NCBI GenBank assembly: GCA_038227045.1
Contig: JBBRQD010000020.1
Coordinates: forward strand, 1 to 64,000
Direction: 5' to 3'
Length of the DNA stretch: 64,000 nt
From: JANXLS01 sp038227045
GTDB taxonomy: Bacteria > Planctomycetota > SZUA-567 > H5-PLA8
This document shows, piece by piece, positions 17,875 through 25,979 of this stretch. Below the pieces are notes generated by a model. That model made no database searches, was not told where the DNA came from, and saw only the letters and a program-made list of their open reading frames with translations. Each line of letters opens with the position of its first letter. The stretch's first letter is position 1. A program made the position numbers and the translations under genes.

Positions 17875-17913
17875 AAAAATCAATCTGCAATGTCCTGCGG
17901 AAAATAAGCAGGT

Positions 17914-17940
17914 AAAACGGCCTCTCGCGAAGGCCGTTTT
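17914..17940. terminator. Intrinsic terminator after the DUF336 gene
   Basis: A perfect 10-bp stem (AAAACGGCCT / AGGCCGTTTT) with a 7-base loop, 40 bp after the stop of the DUF336-type gene. The T-run ends the right arm. Confidence 0.85.
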
Positions 17941-18015
17941 AGTTGGGCGAATGGAATCGTCACGGCTGGCGCGTTCGTCAATCGTTCGTTTTTGTGGCCA
18001 CACTGGATCCCAAAT

Positions 18016-19998
18016 ATGCCTCGCGATCTTCCGATCGGCAACGGCCGCCTTCTGGTGAATTTCGACGGGAATTATTGTGTCCGCGATTTTTACTACCCGC
18101 GCGTCGGAAAAGAAAATCAGACGCTGGGCGAGCGCTGCCGGACCGGCATCTGGATCGACGGCGCATTTTCCTGGCTGCATGAAGAAGGCTGGAAGCGCTC
18201 GCTGAAGTACCTTCCCGACACACTCGTCACCGACGTCAAGCTGCAGAACGACTGGCAACGCGTGCGCATCGACGCCAGTGACGCCGTGCATCCCGATCAT
18301 ACGATCTTTCTGCGTCATTTCATCGTGTACAACGATGCCGACCACGAGCGCGAGATCCGGCTCTTTTTTCACTACGATTTCAACATTCTCGAAAACTCGT
18401 TCGGCGACACCGCGTATTACGAGCCCAGCAACGACGTGGTCGTACAGTACAAAGGCCCGCGCTATTTCATGCTGAATGCGCGCAACGCCGCGGGCGAAGG
18501 CATCTACCAATACTCGACGGGCATCAAACGTTTGCAGCATTTCGAGGGCACCTGGCGCGACGCGGAAGACGGCCAGTTGGGCGGCAATCCGATCGCGCAG
18601 GGTTCTGTCGATTGCATCATCTCGGTGCGTTCCACGATTCCCGCGGGCGGCAGCACGCATTTTCACCACTGGGTCTGCGCTGAAAAAACGTTTTACGACG
18701 CCAAGGGGCTCAATGAGGTGGTGCTGCGGCACGGGTTTCACACGATGAAAGAGGCCACAGTGGATCGCTGGCGCAAGTGGGCCGGCCAGGCGCGCGGTAC
18801 CGTGCCCGCCGGCGACGCGGACAGCGGGTTAGCTGAACTGTACCGCCGCAGCCTCTTGATCGTGAACACGCAGATCGATTCGGGCGGCGCAATCGTGGCC
18901 GCCAACGACGGCGATGCGATCGTCTTCAACCGCGACACCTATTCCTACATGTGGCCGCGCGACGGCGCGCTCGTGTCGCACGCGCTCGACCGGGCCGGCT
19001 ATCCAGAACAGACGCGCAAGTTCTTCCTGTTCTGCCAAAACGTCATGCCGCGGTCCGGGCAGCCGGAAGGATTTCTGCTGCACAAATACAATCCGGACGG
19101 ATCGTTTGGCAGTTCGTGGCATCCGTGGGTGCGCGACGGAAAGCCGGCGCTGCCGATTCAGGAAGACGAAACCGCGCTGGTGCTGTGGGCGTTGTACGAA
19201 CACATTCAGATTTATAAAGACGCGTCGTTCATCGCGTCGCTGACCGAACGGCTGATCCGTCCCGCCGCGCTGTTTTTGTTGAAATACCGCAATACCGACA
19301 CGGGCTTGCCGCGCGAAAGCTACGATCTGTGGGAGGAGCGCTACGGAGTGCTGACGTTCACCACTGCGGCGGTGATCGCGGGTTTGAACGCCGCTGGAAA
19401 AATGCTGACGCAGGCGGACGACGCGGCGCTGCAAGCGGATTGTTTTGAAGCGGCCACGGTGATGAAGCAGGCGATGATCGAGCATCTGTTCAGCACGGAA
19501 AACAACCGCTTCGCGCGCATGATTTCGTATCAGCCCGGCGGTGGTTGCAAGGTCGATGCGGCGATCGACGCCAGCGTGTTCGCGATTTTTCATTTCGGCG
19601 TTTTCGAGCCGGACGATCCGCGGGTCGTGAGCACGATGTATCAAATGGAAGCGCGGCTGTGGTGCAAGACGGATATCGGCGGCGTGGCGCGCTACGAAAA
19701 CGACTACTACTATCAAATTTCGCATGACGTGGACAAGGTGCCAGGCAACCCTTGGATGATCTGCACGCTGTGGCTGGCGCTGTGGTATCTGGCGCGGGCG
19801 AAGACGCGCGGGGATCTGGCGCGTCCGCGCGAAATTCTGGACTGGGTCGCGAAGCATTGCCTCGAATCCGGCTGCATGGCGGAGCAGATTCATCCTTATA
19901 ATGGGGCGCCGTTGTCGGTGTCGCCTTTGACGTGGAGCCACGCGACGTTTATTGAGACGGTGCTGCGGTATTGGGAGAAATGCAAAGTCCTGCCGTGA
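18016..19998 (+). CDS. Glycoside hydrolase family 15 (glucoamylase/trehalase-like)
   Basis: This 660-residue cytoplasmic protein (no signal peptide) has the bacterial GH15 layout: an N-terminal beta-sandwich domain (about 1-250), then an (alpha/alpha)6 barrel. Catalytic-type glutamates are visible in SYDLWEERYG (general acid) and in GCMAEQIHPYNG (general base). MWPRDGALVSHALDRAGY is the typical early barrel motif. GH15 enzymes release glucose from alpha-glucans or hydrolyse trehalose; the exact substrate cannot be read from sequence. I prefer the ATG at 18016 (MPRDLPIGNG, the family-typical opening) over an in-frame TTG at 17992; neither has a good SD. It lies upstream of gnd-zwf-pgl, so released glucose could feed the oxidative pentose-phosphate route. 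Confidence 0.9.
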   Translation: MPRDLPIGNGRLLVNFDGNYCVRDFYYPRVGKENQTLGERCRTGIWIDGAFSWLHEEGWKRSLKYLPDTLVTDVKLQNDWQRVRIDASDAVHPDHTIFLRHFIVYNDADHEREIRLFFHYDFNILENSFGDTAYYEPSNDVVVQYKGPRYFMLNARNAAGEGIYQYSTGIKRLQHFEGTWRDAEDGQLGGNPIAQGSVDCIISVRSTIPAGGSTHFHHWVCAEKTFYDAKGLNEVVLRHGFHTMKEATVDRWRKWAGQARGTVPAGDADSGLAELYRRSLLIVNTQIDSGGAIVAANDGDAIVFNRDTYSYMWPRDGALVSHALDRAGYPEQTRKFFLFCQNVMPRSGQPEGFLLHKYNPDGSFGSSWHPWVRDGKPALPIQEDETALVLWALYEHIQIYKDASFIASLTERLIRPAALFLLKYRNTDTGLPRESYDLWEERYGVLTFTTAAVIAGLNAAGKMLTQADDAALQADCFEAATVMKQAMIEHLFSTENNRFARMISYQPGGGCKVDAAIDASVFAIFHFGVFEPDDPRVVSTMYQMEARLWCKTDIGGVARYENDYYYQISHDVDKVPGNPWMICTLWLALWYLARAKTRGDLARPREILDWVAKHCLESGCMAEQIHPYNGAPLSVSPLTWSHATFIETVLRYWEKCKVLP

Positions 19999-20353
19999 GC
20001 GCAGAATTGTGGTGCGGGCTTCCAGCCTGCGCAGGCTGGAAGCCCGCACCACAATAGAATTGGAATTTCTCGTCCGCAAAATACACATCCCGGGAATTTT
20101 TGAATTGACGTTCGCTAAATGAAGGTTATTGATAGGTGACGAGTTTTCTCCGGTATCATAGGCTTCAACTTTTATAATTCTGTCTTCCGCATTATTTTCG
20201 CGGAAACGGTCGCATGTCCGATCAATCATGGGAATGTTTCGAACGTAAAATTTTTGACTCCGGAAAAGTGAGTTCCGGATTCGCAACCAAAAAAGGGATT
20301 GGCAAATGGCGGCTCGCCACACGCCGGTCACCTCGGACTTAAAGGAGCAAATC
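19999..20353. other. Intergenic region upstream of gnd
   Basis: This 355-bp spacer contains the perfect 50-bp palindrome at 20006-20055. Further on there is an exact TATAAT (20173-20178) without a good -35 partner at 17 bp, and a TTGACG at 20105-20110 without a matching -10. The SD AAAGGAG at about 20341 belongs to gnd. No gene is supported here. Confidence 0.4.
20006..20055. repeat. Perfect 50-bp palindrome
   Basis: Twenty-five bases (20006-20030, centre GGTGCGGGCTTCCAGCCTGC) are followed with no spacer by their exact reverse complement (20031-20055). It begins 8 bp after the GH15 stop. There is no T-tract, so it is better described as a palindromic intergenic repeat than a standard terminator. 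Confidence 0.9.
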
Positions 20354-21454
20354 ATGCAACTCGGAATGGTCGGCCTCGGACGAATGGGTCAGAACATGGT
20401 GGTCCGTATGGCGAGGGCGGGACACGAGATTGTCGTCCTTGACCGCGATCCCAAGGTGGTGCAGGAGACTCTCGCCCGCGTTAAAAACGAAGGCGGAAAG
20501 GTTCCGGCGATCGGCGCCACGGATCCCAAGGATCTTATTTCCAAACTTAAGGGGCCGCGCGCCATCTGGTTGATGGTCCCGGCCGGCATTGTCGATCGGA
20601 TTATTCCGGACTACAGCGCACATTTGCAAGCGGGTGACGCGTTGATCGACGGCGGCAATTCGTACTACATCGACGACATTCGCCGCAGCAAGGAATTGAA
20701 GGCAAAAGGCATCGATTATCTCGACGTCGGCACGTCCGGCGGCGTGTGGGGCCTGGAACGTGGTTATTGTTTGATGATCGGCGGCGCCAAAGCGGCTGTC
20801 GAACGTCTCAATCCGATTTTCAAGGCCATCGCGCCGGGACACAGCGGAATCGCGCCGACGACGGTCAAGCAAATTACCGGAGTCGAGAAGGACGCCAAAG
20901 GCCACTATCATGCCGTCAAGGGCGCCGACATCACGGCGAGCGGCACGTCGGCTGAAAGCTATCTGCATTGCGGACCTTCCGGCGCGGGCCATTTCGTCAA
21001 GATGGTTCACAACGGCATGGAATATGGCATCATGGCGGCTTATGCGGAAGGCTTGAACATCCTCAAGCATGCCAACATCGGTCTGGCGGCTGGCACGCAC
21101 GACAGCGCCGAAGTGACGCCGTTGCGCAATCCGGAACACTATCAGTACGAATTCGACATGCAGGCGATCTGCGAAAATTGGCGACGCGGCAGCGTGATTG
21201 CGTCGTGGCTGCTTGATTTGACGGCCGAAGCGTTCCTCGAAAATCCGTCGTTGCCGGTCGAGACGGAGTCGGTCAAGGCGGGCGGAGTTCCCGATTCCGG
21301 CGAAGGCCGCTGGACGTTGCAGGCCGCGATAGACGAAGGCGTGCCTTGCCCGGTGCTGACCACGTCGCTCTATTCGCGATTCACGTCGCGCAAAGAAGAA
21401 GACTTCGCCTGGAAGATCGTACAGGCGATGCGCCGCAAGTTCGGCGGGCACTAA
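20354..21454 (+). CDS. gnd: 6-phosphogluconate dehydrogenase, decarboxylating (short type)
   Basis: This 366-residue enzyme oxidises and decarboxylates 6-phosphogluconate to ribulose 5-phosphate. The Rossmann motif GLGRMG is at residues 7-12. The substrate/catalytic segment GPSGAGHFVKMVHNGMEYG contains the expected Lys and His-Asn. The length matches the short bacterial type rather than the about 470-residue E. coli form. An Asp ends the second strand (VVLDRDP), which in dinucleotide folds tends to favour NAD over NADP. AAAGGAG lies 7 nt before this ATG; a longer frame from 20306 has no SD. It is followed by zwf and pgl on the same strand, completing the oxidative branch. Confidence 0.95.
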   Translation: MQLGMVGLGRMGQNMVVRMARAGHEIVVLDRDPKVVQETLARVKNEGGKVPAIGATDPKDLISKLKGPRAIWLMVPAGIVDRIIPDYSAHLQAGDALIDGGNSYYIDDIRRSKELKAKGIDYLDVGTSGGVWGLERGYCLMIGGAKAAVERLNPIFKAIAPGHSGIAPTTVKQITGVEKDAKGHYHAVKGADITASGTSAESYLHCGPSGAGHFVKMVHNGMEYGIMAAYAEGLNILKHANIGLAAGTHDSAEVTPLRNPEHYQYEFDMQAICENWRRGSVIASWLLDLTAEAFLENPSLPVETESVKAGGVPDSGEGRWTLQAAIDEGVPCPVLTTSLYSRFTSRKEEDFAWKIVQAMRRKFGGH

Positions 21455-21465
21455 CGGCAGGAGTT

Positions 21466-21545
21466 AGGGGCTAGGGGCTAGGGAATAGGGTTTGAGGATG
21501 ACGGAATTGCTTTTGCTTTTCCCTAATCCCTAAATCCTAGCCCCT
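21466..21545. repeat. Inverted repeat (AGGGGCTAGGG family) between gnd and zwf
   Basis: Arms 21466-21490 and 21521-21545 are reverse complements at about 21 of 25 positions, built from TAGGG-type units. A T6 run follows the right arm, so it could weaken transcription into zwf. A single related arm (TTAGGGGTTAGGG type) occurs at about 28082-28108 after purD. Confidence 0.65.
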
Positions 21546-21574
21546 TTTTTGAAATTCAAAATCGGAGAAAATCG

Positions 21575-23116
21575 ATGAGCGGCACCCCGGACATCGCAAT
21601 TGCGGGCAGGAGTATTCCCGATCCCTGCACGGTTGTGATTTTTGGGGCGGCGGGCGATTTGGTTACGCGCAAGCTGATGCCGTCGCTGTTTCATCTGGCG
21701 CGCGGCGGCCATCTTCCGGCGAAGATCAACATCGTCGGAGTCGACCGCATTGAGCACACGGACGATTCGTTTCGCGCCCTGATCGCCGCCGGAAATGTGC
21801 GGGCGCCGGGATTGGCGACGCCTGTTTTGCCTGAACAATCCGATTGGAGCGAATTCCTCAAGAATCTGACGTACGTAAAGGCCGACTTGAGCGATCCGAC
21901 GGCGCTGGAAAATCTCAAGGCGCATCTTGCGGCAATTGAAAAAGATAAGGACATTCCCGCCAAACGGCTGCTTTACCTCTCTCTTCCGCCCAGTGTTTTC
22001 CCCATGGCGTTGAAGGCGCTTCACAGCGCGAATCTGGTGGGCGCGCCGACGCGGTCGCCGGGCACGTGGGCGCGCGTGATTATTGAAAAACCGTTCGGCC
22101 GCGATCTCGAATCGGCGCGCGCGTTGAATACGCTCACGCAAAGCATGCTGGATGAAGAAGAGACCTACCGCATCGATCATTATCTTGGCAAAGAGACTGT
22201 TCAGAACACGCTGTTTTTTCGTTTCGCCAATGCCATTTTCGAGCCGCTCTGGAATTTCAAATACATCGACAATGTCCAGATCACTGCGGCCGAACCGCTG
22301 GGGGTTGAAAAGCGCGGCGGGTATTATGAAGAAGCCGGCACGCTGCGCGACATGATTCAGAATCACCTGATGCAGGTGATGGCGCTGACCGCGATGGAGC
22401 CGCCCGTGGCGTTTGACGCGGAATCGATTCGCGACGAGAAGGTCAAAGTGCTCAGAGCGCTGCGTCCGATCAAGCTGGATCAGGTCGCCTCTGAAACCAT
22501 GCGCGGACAGTATGGCCCGGGCAGCATCGGCCGCAACGTGGTCGCGGGCTATCGGCAGGAATTGAATGTCAAGCCGGATTCGAGCACCGAGACCTACGTC
22601 GCCGTGCGCGCGTTTATCGACAATTGGCGCTGGTCCGGCGTGCCGTTTTATCTACGCTCCGGCAAACGCATGGCCAAGGCGGACACGGAAGTCTGCATTA
22701 CGTTCAAAACGCCGCCGTTCAATGTGTTCCGATCGCTGACGAAACTTCCGGATGCGAATTTGCTGATTTTGCAGATTCAACCCAACGACGGGATCGAGTT
22801 GAAATTCGAAGCGAAAGTTCCCGGCAGCGATGTGCGCGTCAAATCGGTACACATGACGTTCAACTACCCGGACGCATTCGCCGGAGAAAGCCCCAGCGCG
22901 TACGAGCGCCTACTTGTGGACGCAATGCTGGGCGATCAAACGCTGTTCCTGCGCAGCGACGAAGTCGAAGCGGCGTGGAAATTCATCACGCCGATACACC
23001 AGGGTTGGGCCGCCTTGCCGCCGCCGCAATTTCCGAATTATCGAGCCGGCACGTACGGGCCGGAGGAGTCCGATCAGTGGCTGGCCAAGGAAGGCCGGCG
23101 CTGGCATAATCAATAA
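21575..23116 (+). CDS. zwf: Glucose-6-phosphate 1-dehydrogenase
   Basis: This 513-residue enzyme oxidises glucose 6-phosphate to 6-phosphogluconolactone. The N-terminal nucleotide-binding motif is FGAAGDLVTRKL. The family signature RIDHYLGKETVQN (residues 199-211) holds the substrate-binding His and Lys. GGAG lies upstream of the ATG. Length and domain order (Rossmann then alpha+beta domain) are normal. It sits between gnd and pgl on the same strand with only 42 bp to pgl, so zwf and pgl are probably co-transcribed. The repeat between gnd and zwf may separate or modulate expression. Confidence 0.97.
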   Translation: MSGTPDIAIAGRSIPDPCTVVIFGAAGDLVTRKLMPSLFHLARGGHLPAKINIVGVDRIEHTDDSFRALIAAGNVRAPGLATPVLPEQSDWSEFLKNLTYVKADLSDPTALENLKAHLAAIEKDKDIPAKRLLYLSLPPSVFPMALKALHSANLVGAPTRSPGTWARVIIEKPFGRDLESARALNTLTQSMLDEEETYRIDHYLGKETVQNTLFFRFANAIFEPLWNFKYIDNVQITAAEPLGVEKRGGYYEEAGTLRDMIQNHLMQVMALTAMEPPVAFDAESIRDEKVKVLRALRPIKLDQVASETMRGQYGPGSIGRNVVAGYRQELNVKPDSSTETYVAVRAFIDNWRWSGVPFYLRSGKRMAKADTEVCITFKTPPFNVFRSLTKLPDANLLILQIQPNDGIELKFEAKVPGSDVRVKSVHMTFNYPDAFAGESPSAYERLLVDAMLGDQTLFLRSDEVEAAWKFITPIHQGWAALPPPQFPNYRAGTYGPEESDQWLAKEGRRWHNQ

Positions 23117-23119
23117 ATC

Positions 23120-23145
23120 GGTTTTAGGTTCCAGGTTTCAAGTTT
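23120..23145. repeat. AGGTTCCAGGTTTCA-type short repeat, copy 1
   Basis: The 26-bp segment in the zwf-pgl gap nearly matches 44872-44897 in the batA-batB gap: both read GGTTT(T/C)AGGTTCCAGGTTTCA and continue AGGTTT or AGTTT. Two near-identical intergenic copies 21 kb apart indicate a dispersed repeat. Confidence 0.6.
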
Positions 23146-23158
23146 AAGGATTTGCGCC

Positions 23159-23932
23159 ATGTCAAACACGACTGAATTTGTAGTCACGGAATTGGAGGAC
23201 GGCGAGGCTCTTGCGCGCAACGCCGCGGATGCCATTGAGACCATGGCCAAAAAGCGGGTGGCGAAAGCCGGCTGGTTCAACCTCGCGCTGTCTGGCGGAT
23301 CGACGCCCAAGGCCGTCTACTCGCTGCTGGCCAATCCGAAACTTCACGGCCAAATGCCCTGGTCGAAGACGCGTTTGTTCTGGGGCGACGAACGGCGTGT
23401 CAAGCCCGATCATCCCGACTCGAATTACCGCATGGTGTACGAAGCGCTGCTGAAACACGGCCCGGTGCCGCTCGAAAACATCTTTCCGATCGGCACCGCC
23501 GAAGCCACGGCGGAGGATTGCGCCGCGAAATACGCGCGCACGCTGCACGAGAAAATCGAGAAGAAACAGGATGGTTTTCCGGTCTTCGATCTGATCCTTC
23601 TGGGCATCGGCCCCGACGGCCACACCGCTTCGCTGTTCCCCGGTACGCCCGCGCCGCTTGAAATGCTGAAGACCATGACGACGTGCGATCCGCTGTCGTA
23701 CAACCCCGCCGTGAAGCCCGCAGTGGACCGGGTCACCATTACGACGCCGGTTATCTGGCACGCAGAAAACGTGTTTGTTCTGGCCGAAGGCGCGTCGAAA
23801 AAAGAAATGCTGGCGAAGATCTTCGTGTCGGGCCCGATTGAATCGCAACTGGTCGCGCGGTTGTTGTGGCGCTGCAAGGGGCAGGTGCGGTTTTTTATCG
23901 ATCATGCGGCGTTCCCGAAACCGGCGAACTGA
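23159..23932 (+). CDS. pgl: 6-phosphogluconolactonase
   Basis: This 257-residue enzyme of the SOL/DevB type hydrolyses 6-phosphogluconolactone to 6-phosphogluconate. Typical motifs are LALSGGSTPKAVY (residues about 40-52), WGDERRV with the following SNYRM, and GIGPDGHTASLFPG. AAGGA precedes the ATG. Together with zwf (upstream by 42 bp) and gnd it supplies the complete oxidative pentose-phosphate branch in order gnd-zwf-pgl. A long inverted repeat follows the gene. Confidence is high because every family motif is intact and the neighbours catalyse the steps before and after. Confidence 0.96.
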   Translation: MSNTTEFVVTELEDGEALARNAADAIETMAKKRVAKAGWFNLALSGGSTPKAVYSLLANPKLHGQMPWSKTRLFWGDERRVKPDHPDSNYRMVYEALLKHGPVPLENIFPIGTAEATAEDCAAKYARTLHEKIEKKQDGFPVFDLILLGIGPDGHTASLFPGTPAPLEMLKTMTTCDPLSYNPAVKPAVDRVTITTPVIWHAENVFVLAEGASKKEMLAKIFVSGPIESQLVARLLWRCKGQVRFFIDHAAFPKPAN

Positions 23933-23981
23933 TTTTAACCGCGAGAGAACGCAGAGGCGCGCAGAGGACAGCGAAAAAATT

Positions 23982-24118
23982 CGCTCGCACAAAGGCACGA
24001 AGAACACCAAGAACCACAAAGAAAAGACAGAAAAATCGAATGACAGATGATGAAGGATGCAGGTCAACAAGAGGCCTTCTTTGTGCTTCTTGGTGTTCTT
24101 CGTGTCTTTGTGCGAGAG
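23982..24118. repeat. Inverted repeat, CACAAAGGCACGAAG type
   Basis: Arms of about 40 bases (23982-24022 and 24076-24118) are nearly perfect reverse complements, rich in CACGAAGAACACCAAGAA-type units. It fills the pgl-hisA gap. The flanking sequence 23941-23972 (AACGCAGAGGCGCGCAGAG) resembles half of the CACAGAG family found at 26600 and 53059. Confidence 0.75.
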
Positions 24119-24162
24119 CCGTTCAAGTGGACTGATCGGTTACAATTATTGAAAGGTTTAGA

Positions 24163-24882
24163 ATGCTCGTCATACCCGCAGTGGATATTAAGGATGGCAA
24201 GGCTGTTCGCTTGAAGAAGGGTATGGCCGACGAGAAGACCGTTTACGACAACGATCCGGTGCATGCGGCGAAGCGTTGGGCGGATGAGGGTGCGCGGCGC
24301 ATTCATATCGTCGATCTCGATGGCGCCTTCGACGGCGCGCCGAAGAATGCGCCGATTGCACTCGAAATCCTGAAAGCGTTTGCGGGCACGCACGAAATTC
24401 AAATCGGCGGGGGTTTGCGTTCGGAAGATGCGATTGCGCGTTTCATCGACGCGGGTGCGGCGCGCTGCGTGATCGGCACGAAGGCGCTCGACGACCGCGC
24501 GTTTCTCGAAAAACTCGCGGCGCGTTTTCCCGGAAAGATCAGCGTCGGCATCGACGCGAAGAACGGACTCGTCGCTACCAAGGGCTGGGTGGATGTCAGC
24601 ACCACGCTGGCGATCGACATGGTTGAGGCGCTCGCCGGCATTCCGCTGGGCGAAATCATTTACACGGACATCGACCGCGACGGCATGTTGGAAGGCCCGA
24701 ATTTGAAGCGGCTCGCCGAAATGCGCCGCGCCAGCACGTTCCCATTGATTGCCTCGGGCGGCGTGACGACATTGGAGAACGTGCGCGAATGTGCGGCGCT
24801 GAGTTGCTATGGCGCGATTGTGGGGAAAGCGTTTTACGACGGGCGCATGGAATTGAAGGACGCGCTTGACGCGGCGAAGTGA
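24163..24882 (+). CDS. hisA: HisA: ProFAR isomerase (histidine biosynthesis)
   Basis: This 239-residue (beta/alpha)8-barrel enzyme performs the Amadori rearrangement of ProFAR to PRFAR, the fourth step of histidine synthesis. The catalytic aspartates are Asp8 in PAVDIKDG and Asp131 in VGIDAKNG. Phosphate-binding IGGGLR and the IYTDIDRDGM segment with SGGV later in the barrel complete the fold. AAAGG precedes the ATG. No other his gene is nearby, so the pathway is scattered in this genome. A HisF or PriA identity is less likely because of the PAVDIKDGKAVRLKKG opening, typical of HisA. Confidence 0.95.
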   Translation: MLVIPAVDIKDGKAVRLKKGMADEKTVYDNDPVHAAKRWADEGARRIHIVDLDGAFDGAPKNAPIALEILKAFAGTHEIQIGGGLRSEDAIARFIDAGAARCVIGTKALDDRAFLEKLAARFPGKISVGIDAKNGLVATKGWVDVSTTLAIDMVEALAGIPLGEIIYTDIDRDGMLEGPNLKRLAEMRRASTFPLIASGGVTTLENVRECAALSCYGAIVGKAFYDGRMELKDALDAAK

Positions 24883-24960
24883 ACTTCGTTTCTCTCGCAG
24901 AGACGCGGAGGCGCGGAGAACAGCCTGGCGACTTTCTGTCGAGTAAATAGGAGTCCGAAT

Positions 24961-25467
24961 ATGAACGAAATGCTGAAGCAATTCAATGGCACGGGCTGGC
25001 TGGGCTATGCGATTCTTTCGGCTGTGTTCGCCGCGCTCACCAACATTTTTGGAAAGATTGGTGTCGCGGACATTCCTTCCAACATGGCGACGCTGGTGCG
25101 GATTGTCGTCATTTTCACGATTACCGTGGCGATTGTTTTTGCGCAAGGCGAATGGCGCAATCCGTCTCAACTGCCGAGCCGCACGCTTGTGTTTCTGATT
25201 CTATCGGGATGCGCGACGGGGTTGTCGTGGTTGTGCGGTTATCGCGCGCTTCAGCTTGGGCAAGCGGCGCAGGTCAGCCCCGTCGATAAGCTGAGCGTGC
25301 TGCTGGTTATGGTGATGGGCGTGGTTTTTCTTCATGAAAAACTCTCGCTTCGGCAATGGCTGGGCGGCGCGGCAATTCTTTTGGGCGTGATTCTCGTAGC
25401 GCTGCCTGCGACGAATGCCGTGAAGAACGAAGGCATCGGCGGATCCGCCGATGCCGGAAAACAATAG
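24961..25467 (+). CDS. Single-domain EamA/DMT-type membrane transporter
   Basis: This 168-residue membrane protein has five hydrophobic segments and one EamA-type domain, half the size of the usual ten-helix transporters, so it would work as a dimer. The typical CGYRALQLGQAAQVSPVDKL stretch at about residues 91-110 and the following LHEKLSLRQWLGGAAIL fit the DMT superfamily. AGGAG precedes the ATG. The substrate is unknown. The gap to hisA holds part of a CGCAGAG-type repeat. The Gly/Ala-rich tail after the last helix is probably disordered. Confidence 0.8.
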   Translation: MNEMLKQFNGTGWLGYAILSAVFAALTNIFGKIGVADIPSNMATLVRIVVIFTITVAIVFAQGEWRNPSQLPSRTLVFLILSGCATGLSWLCGYRALQLGQAAQVSPVDKLSVLLVMVMGVVFLHEKLSLRQWLGGAAILLGVILVALPATNAVKNEGIGGSADAGKQ

Positions 25468-25654
25468 CCCGCCGCAAGCATGGAATTCAACGAAGCCGAT
25501 GAGAAGGCATACGTTATTGCGAGTGCCTGACGTTCGGCAGATTCAATTCTTTCGCCATTGAAAATAGATTCTATTTCGCCCCGCTGCCAGTTGTTTGCCC
25601 AATGAAGCCTGTGGTGCATTCTTCAAAATCGTCTTAAAAAATAAAACGGCATCC

Positions 25655-25700
25655 GCCTTGCTTTCGAGACTCCCGTGAGTACTGGGAAAGGAGGCTTTTT
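25655..25700 (+). promoter_or_regulatory. Hairpin that buries the SD of the 25701 gene, followed by T5
   Basis: GCCTTGCTTTC (25655-25665) can pair with GAAAGGAGGC (25686-25695) using one bulged G and one G-U pair. An inner ACTC/GAGT stem lies at 25669-25680. The 3' arm contains the whole SD AAAGGAGG (25687-25694). Five T follow, directly ahead of the ATG at 25701. The fold could block translation, and the stem plus T5 also resembles an intrinsic terminator. Confidence 0.5.
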
Positions 25701-25922
25701 ATGTGCAATGCTTCGATACTTTACTTAGACGCTTCTCTTCCCGAGCTGGCATCAATCCGTCTCATGACGCGTAAGAATCCGATGACGAATAATTACTGCT
25801 GCAATTGTCGGGGAACCACAAGGCAAAATGCAGGCGATATCTGCATGGGCGAATCGTTTTGCACCATTTGCGGCGCGAAGCGTTCTTTCGCGCATGCTCG
25901 CCGTATCGCACACGCATCTTGA
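25701..25922 (+). CDS. Small zinc-ribbon-like protein
   Basis: This 73-residue protein has two cysteine knuckles, CCNC (residues 33-36) and CTIC (54-57), spaced like a zinc ribbon and followed by GAKR. The N-terminal 27 residues are less structured. The main support for the gene is the very strong SD AAAGGAGG placed 6 nt before the ATG. The weakness is that the protein is short and the family is not recognised. It is followed by the 11-mer-repeat membrane protein on the same strand, which also has strong SDs. Both could be induced together. A nucleic-acid or protein-binding role is possible but unproven. Confidence 0.5.
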   Translation: MCNASILYLDASLPELASIRLMTRKNPMTNNYCCNCRGTTRQNAGDICMGESFCTICGAKRSFAHARRIAHAS

Positions 25923-25933
25923 AGTTCTGTTTC

Positions 25934-25971
25934 AAAAGGAGTCAACCTGGTGTCGCATACATTAAAAGGAG
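25934..25971 (+). promoter_or_regulatory. Two consecutive strong SD sites for one gene
   Basis: AAAAGGAG at 25934-25941 is 8 nt before an in-frame GTG (25950). AAAAGGAG at 25964-25971 is 8 nt before the ATG (25980) of the same frame. Either start gives the same protein, differing by ten residues. I prefer the ATG. Confidence 0.6.
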
Positions 25972-25979
25972 ACGGGATC

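Noticed and set aside
16339..18741. 800-codon open frame on the minus strand
   Set aside because: Antisense to the DUF336-type and GH15 genes. It spans a strong terminator, has Arg/His-rich composition typical of a GC-rich shadow frame, and shows no domain motif.
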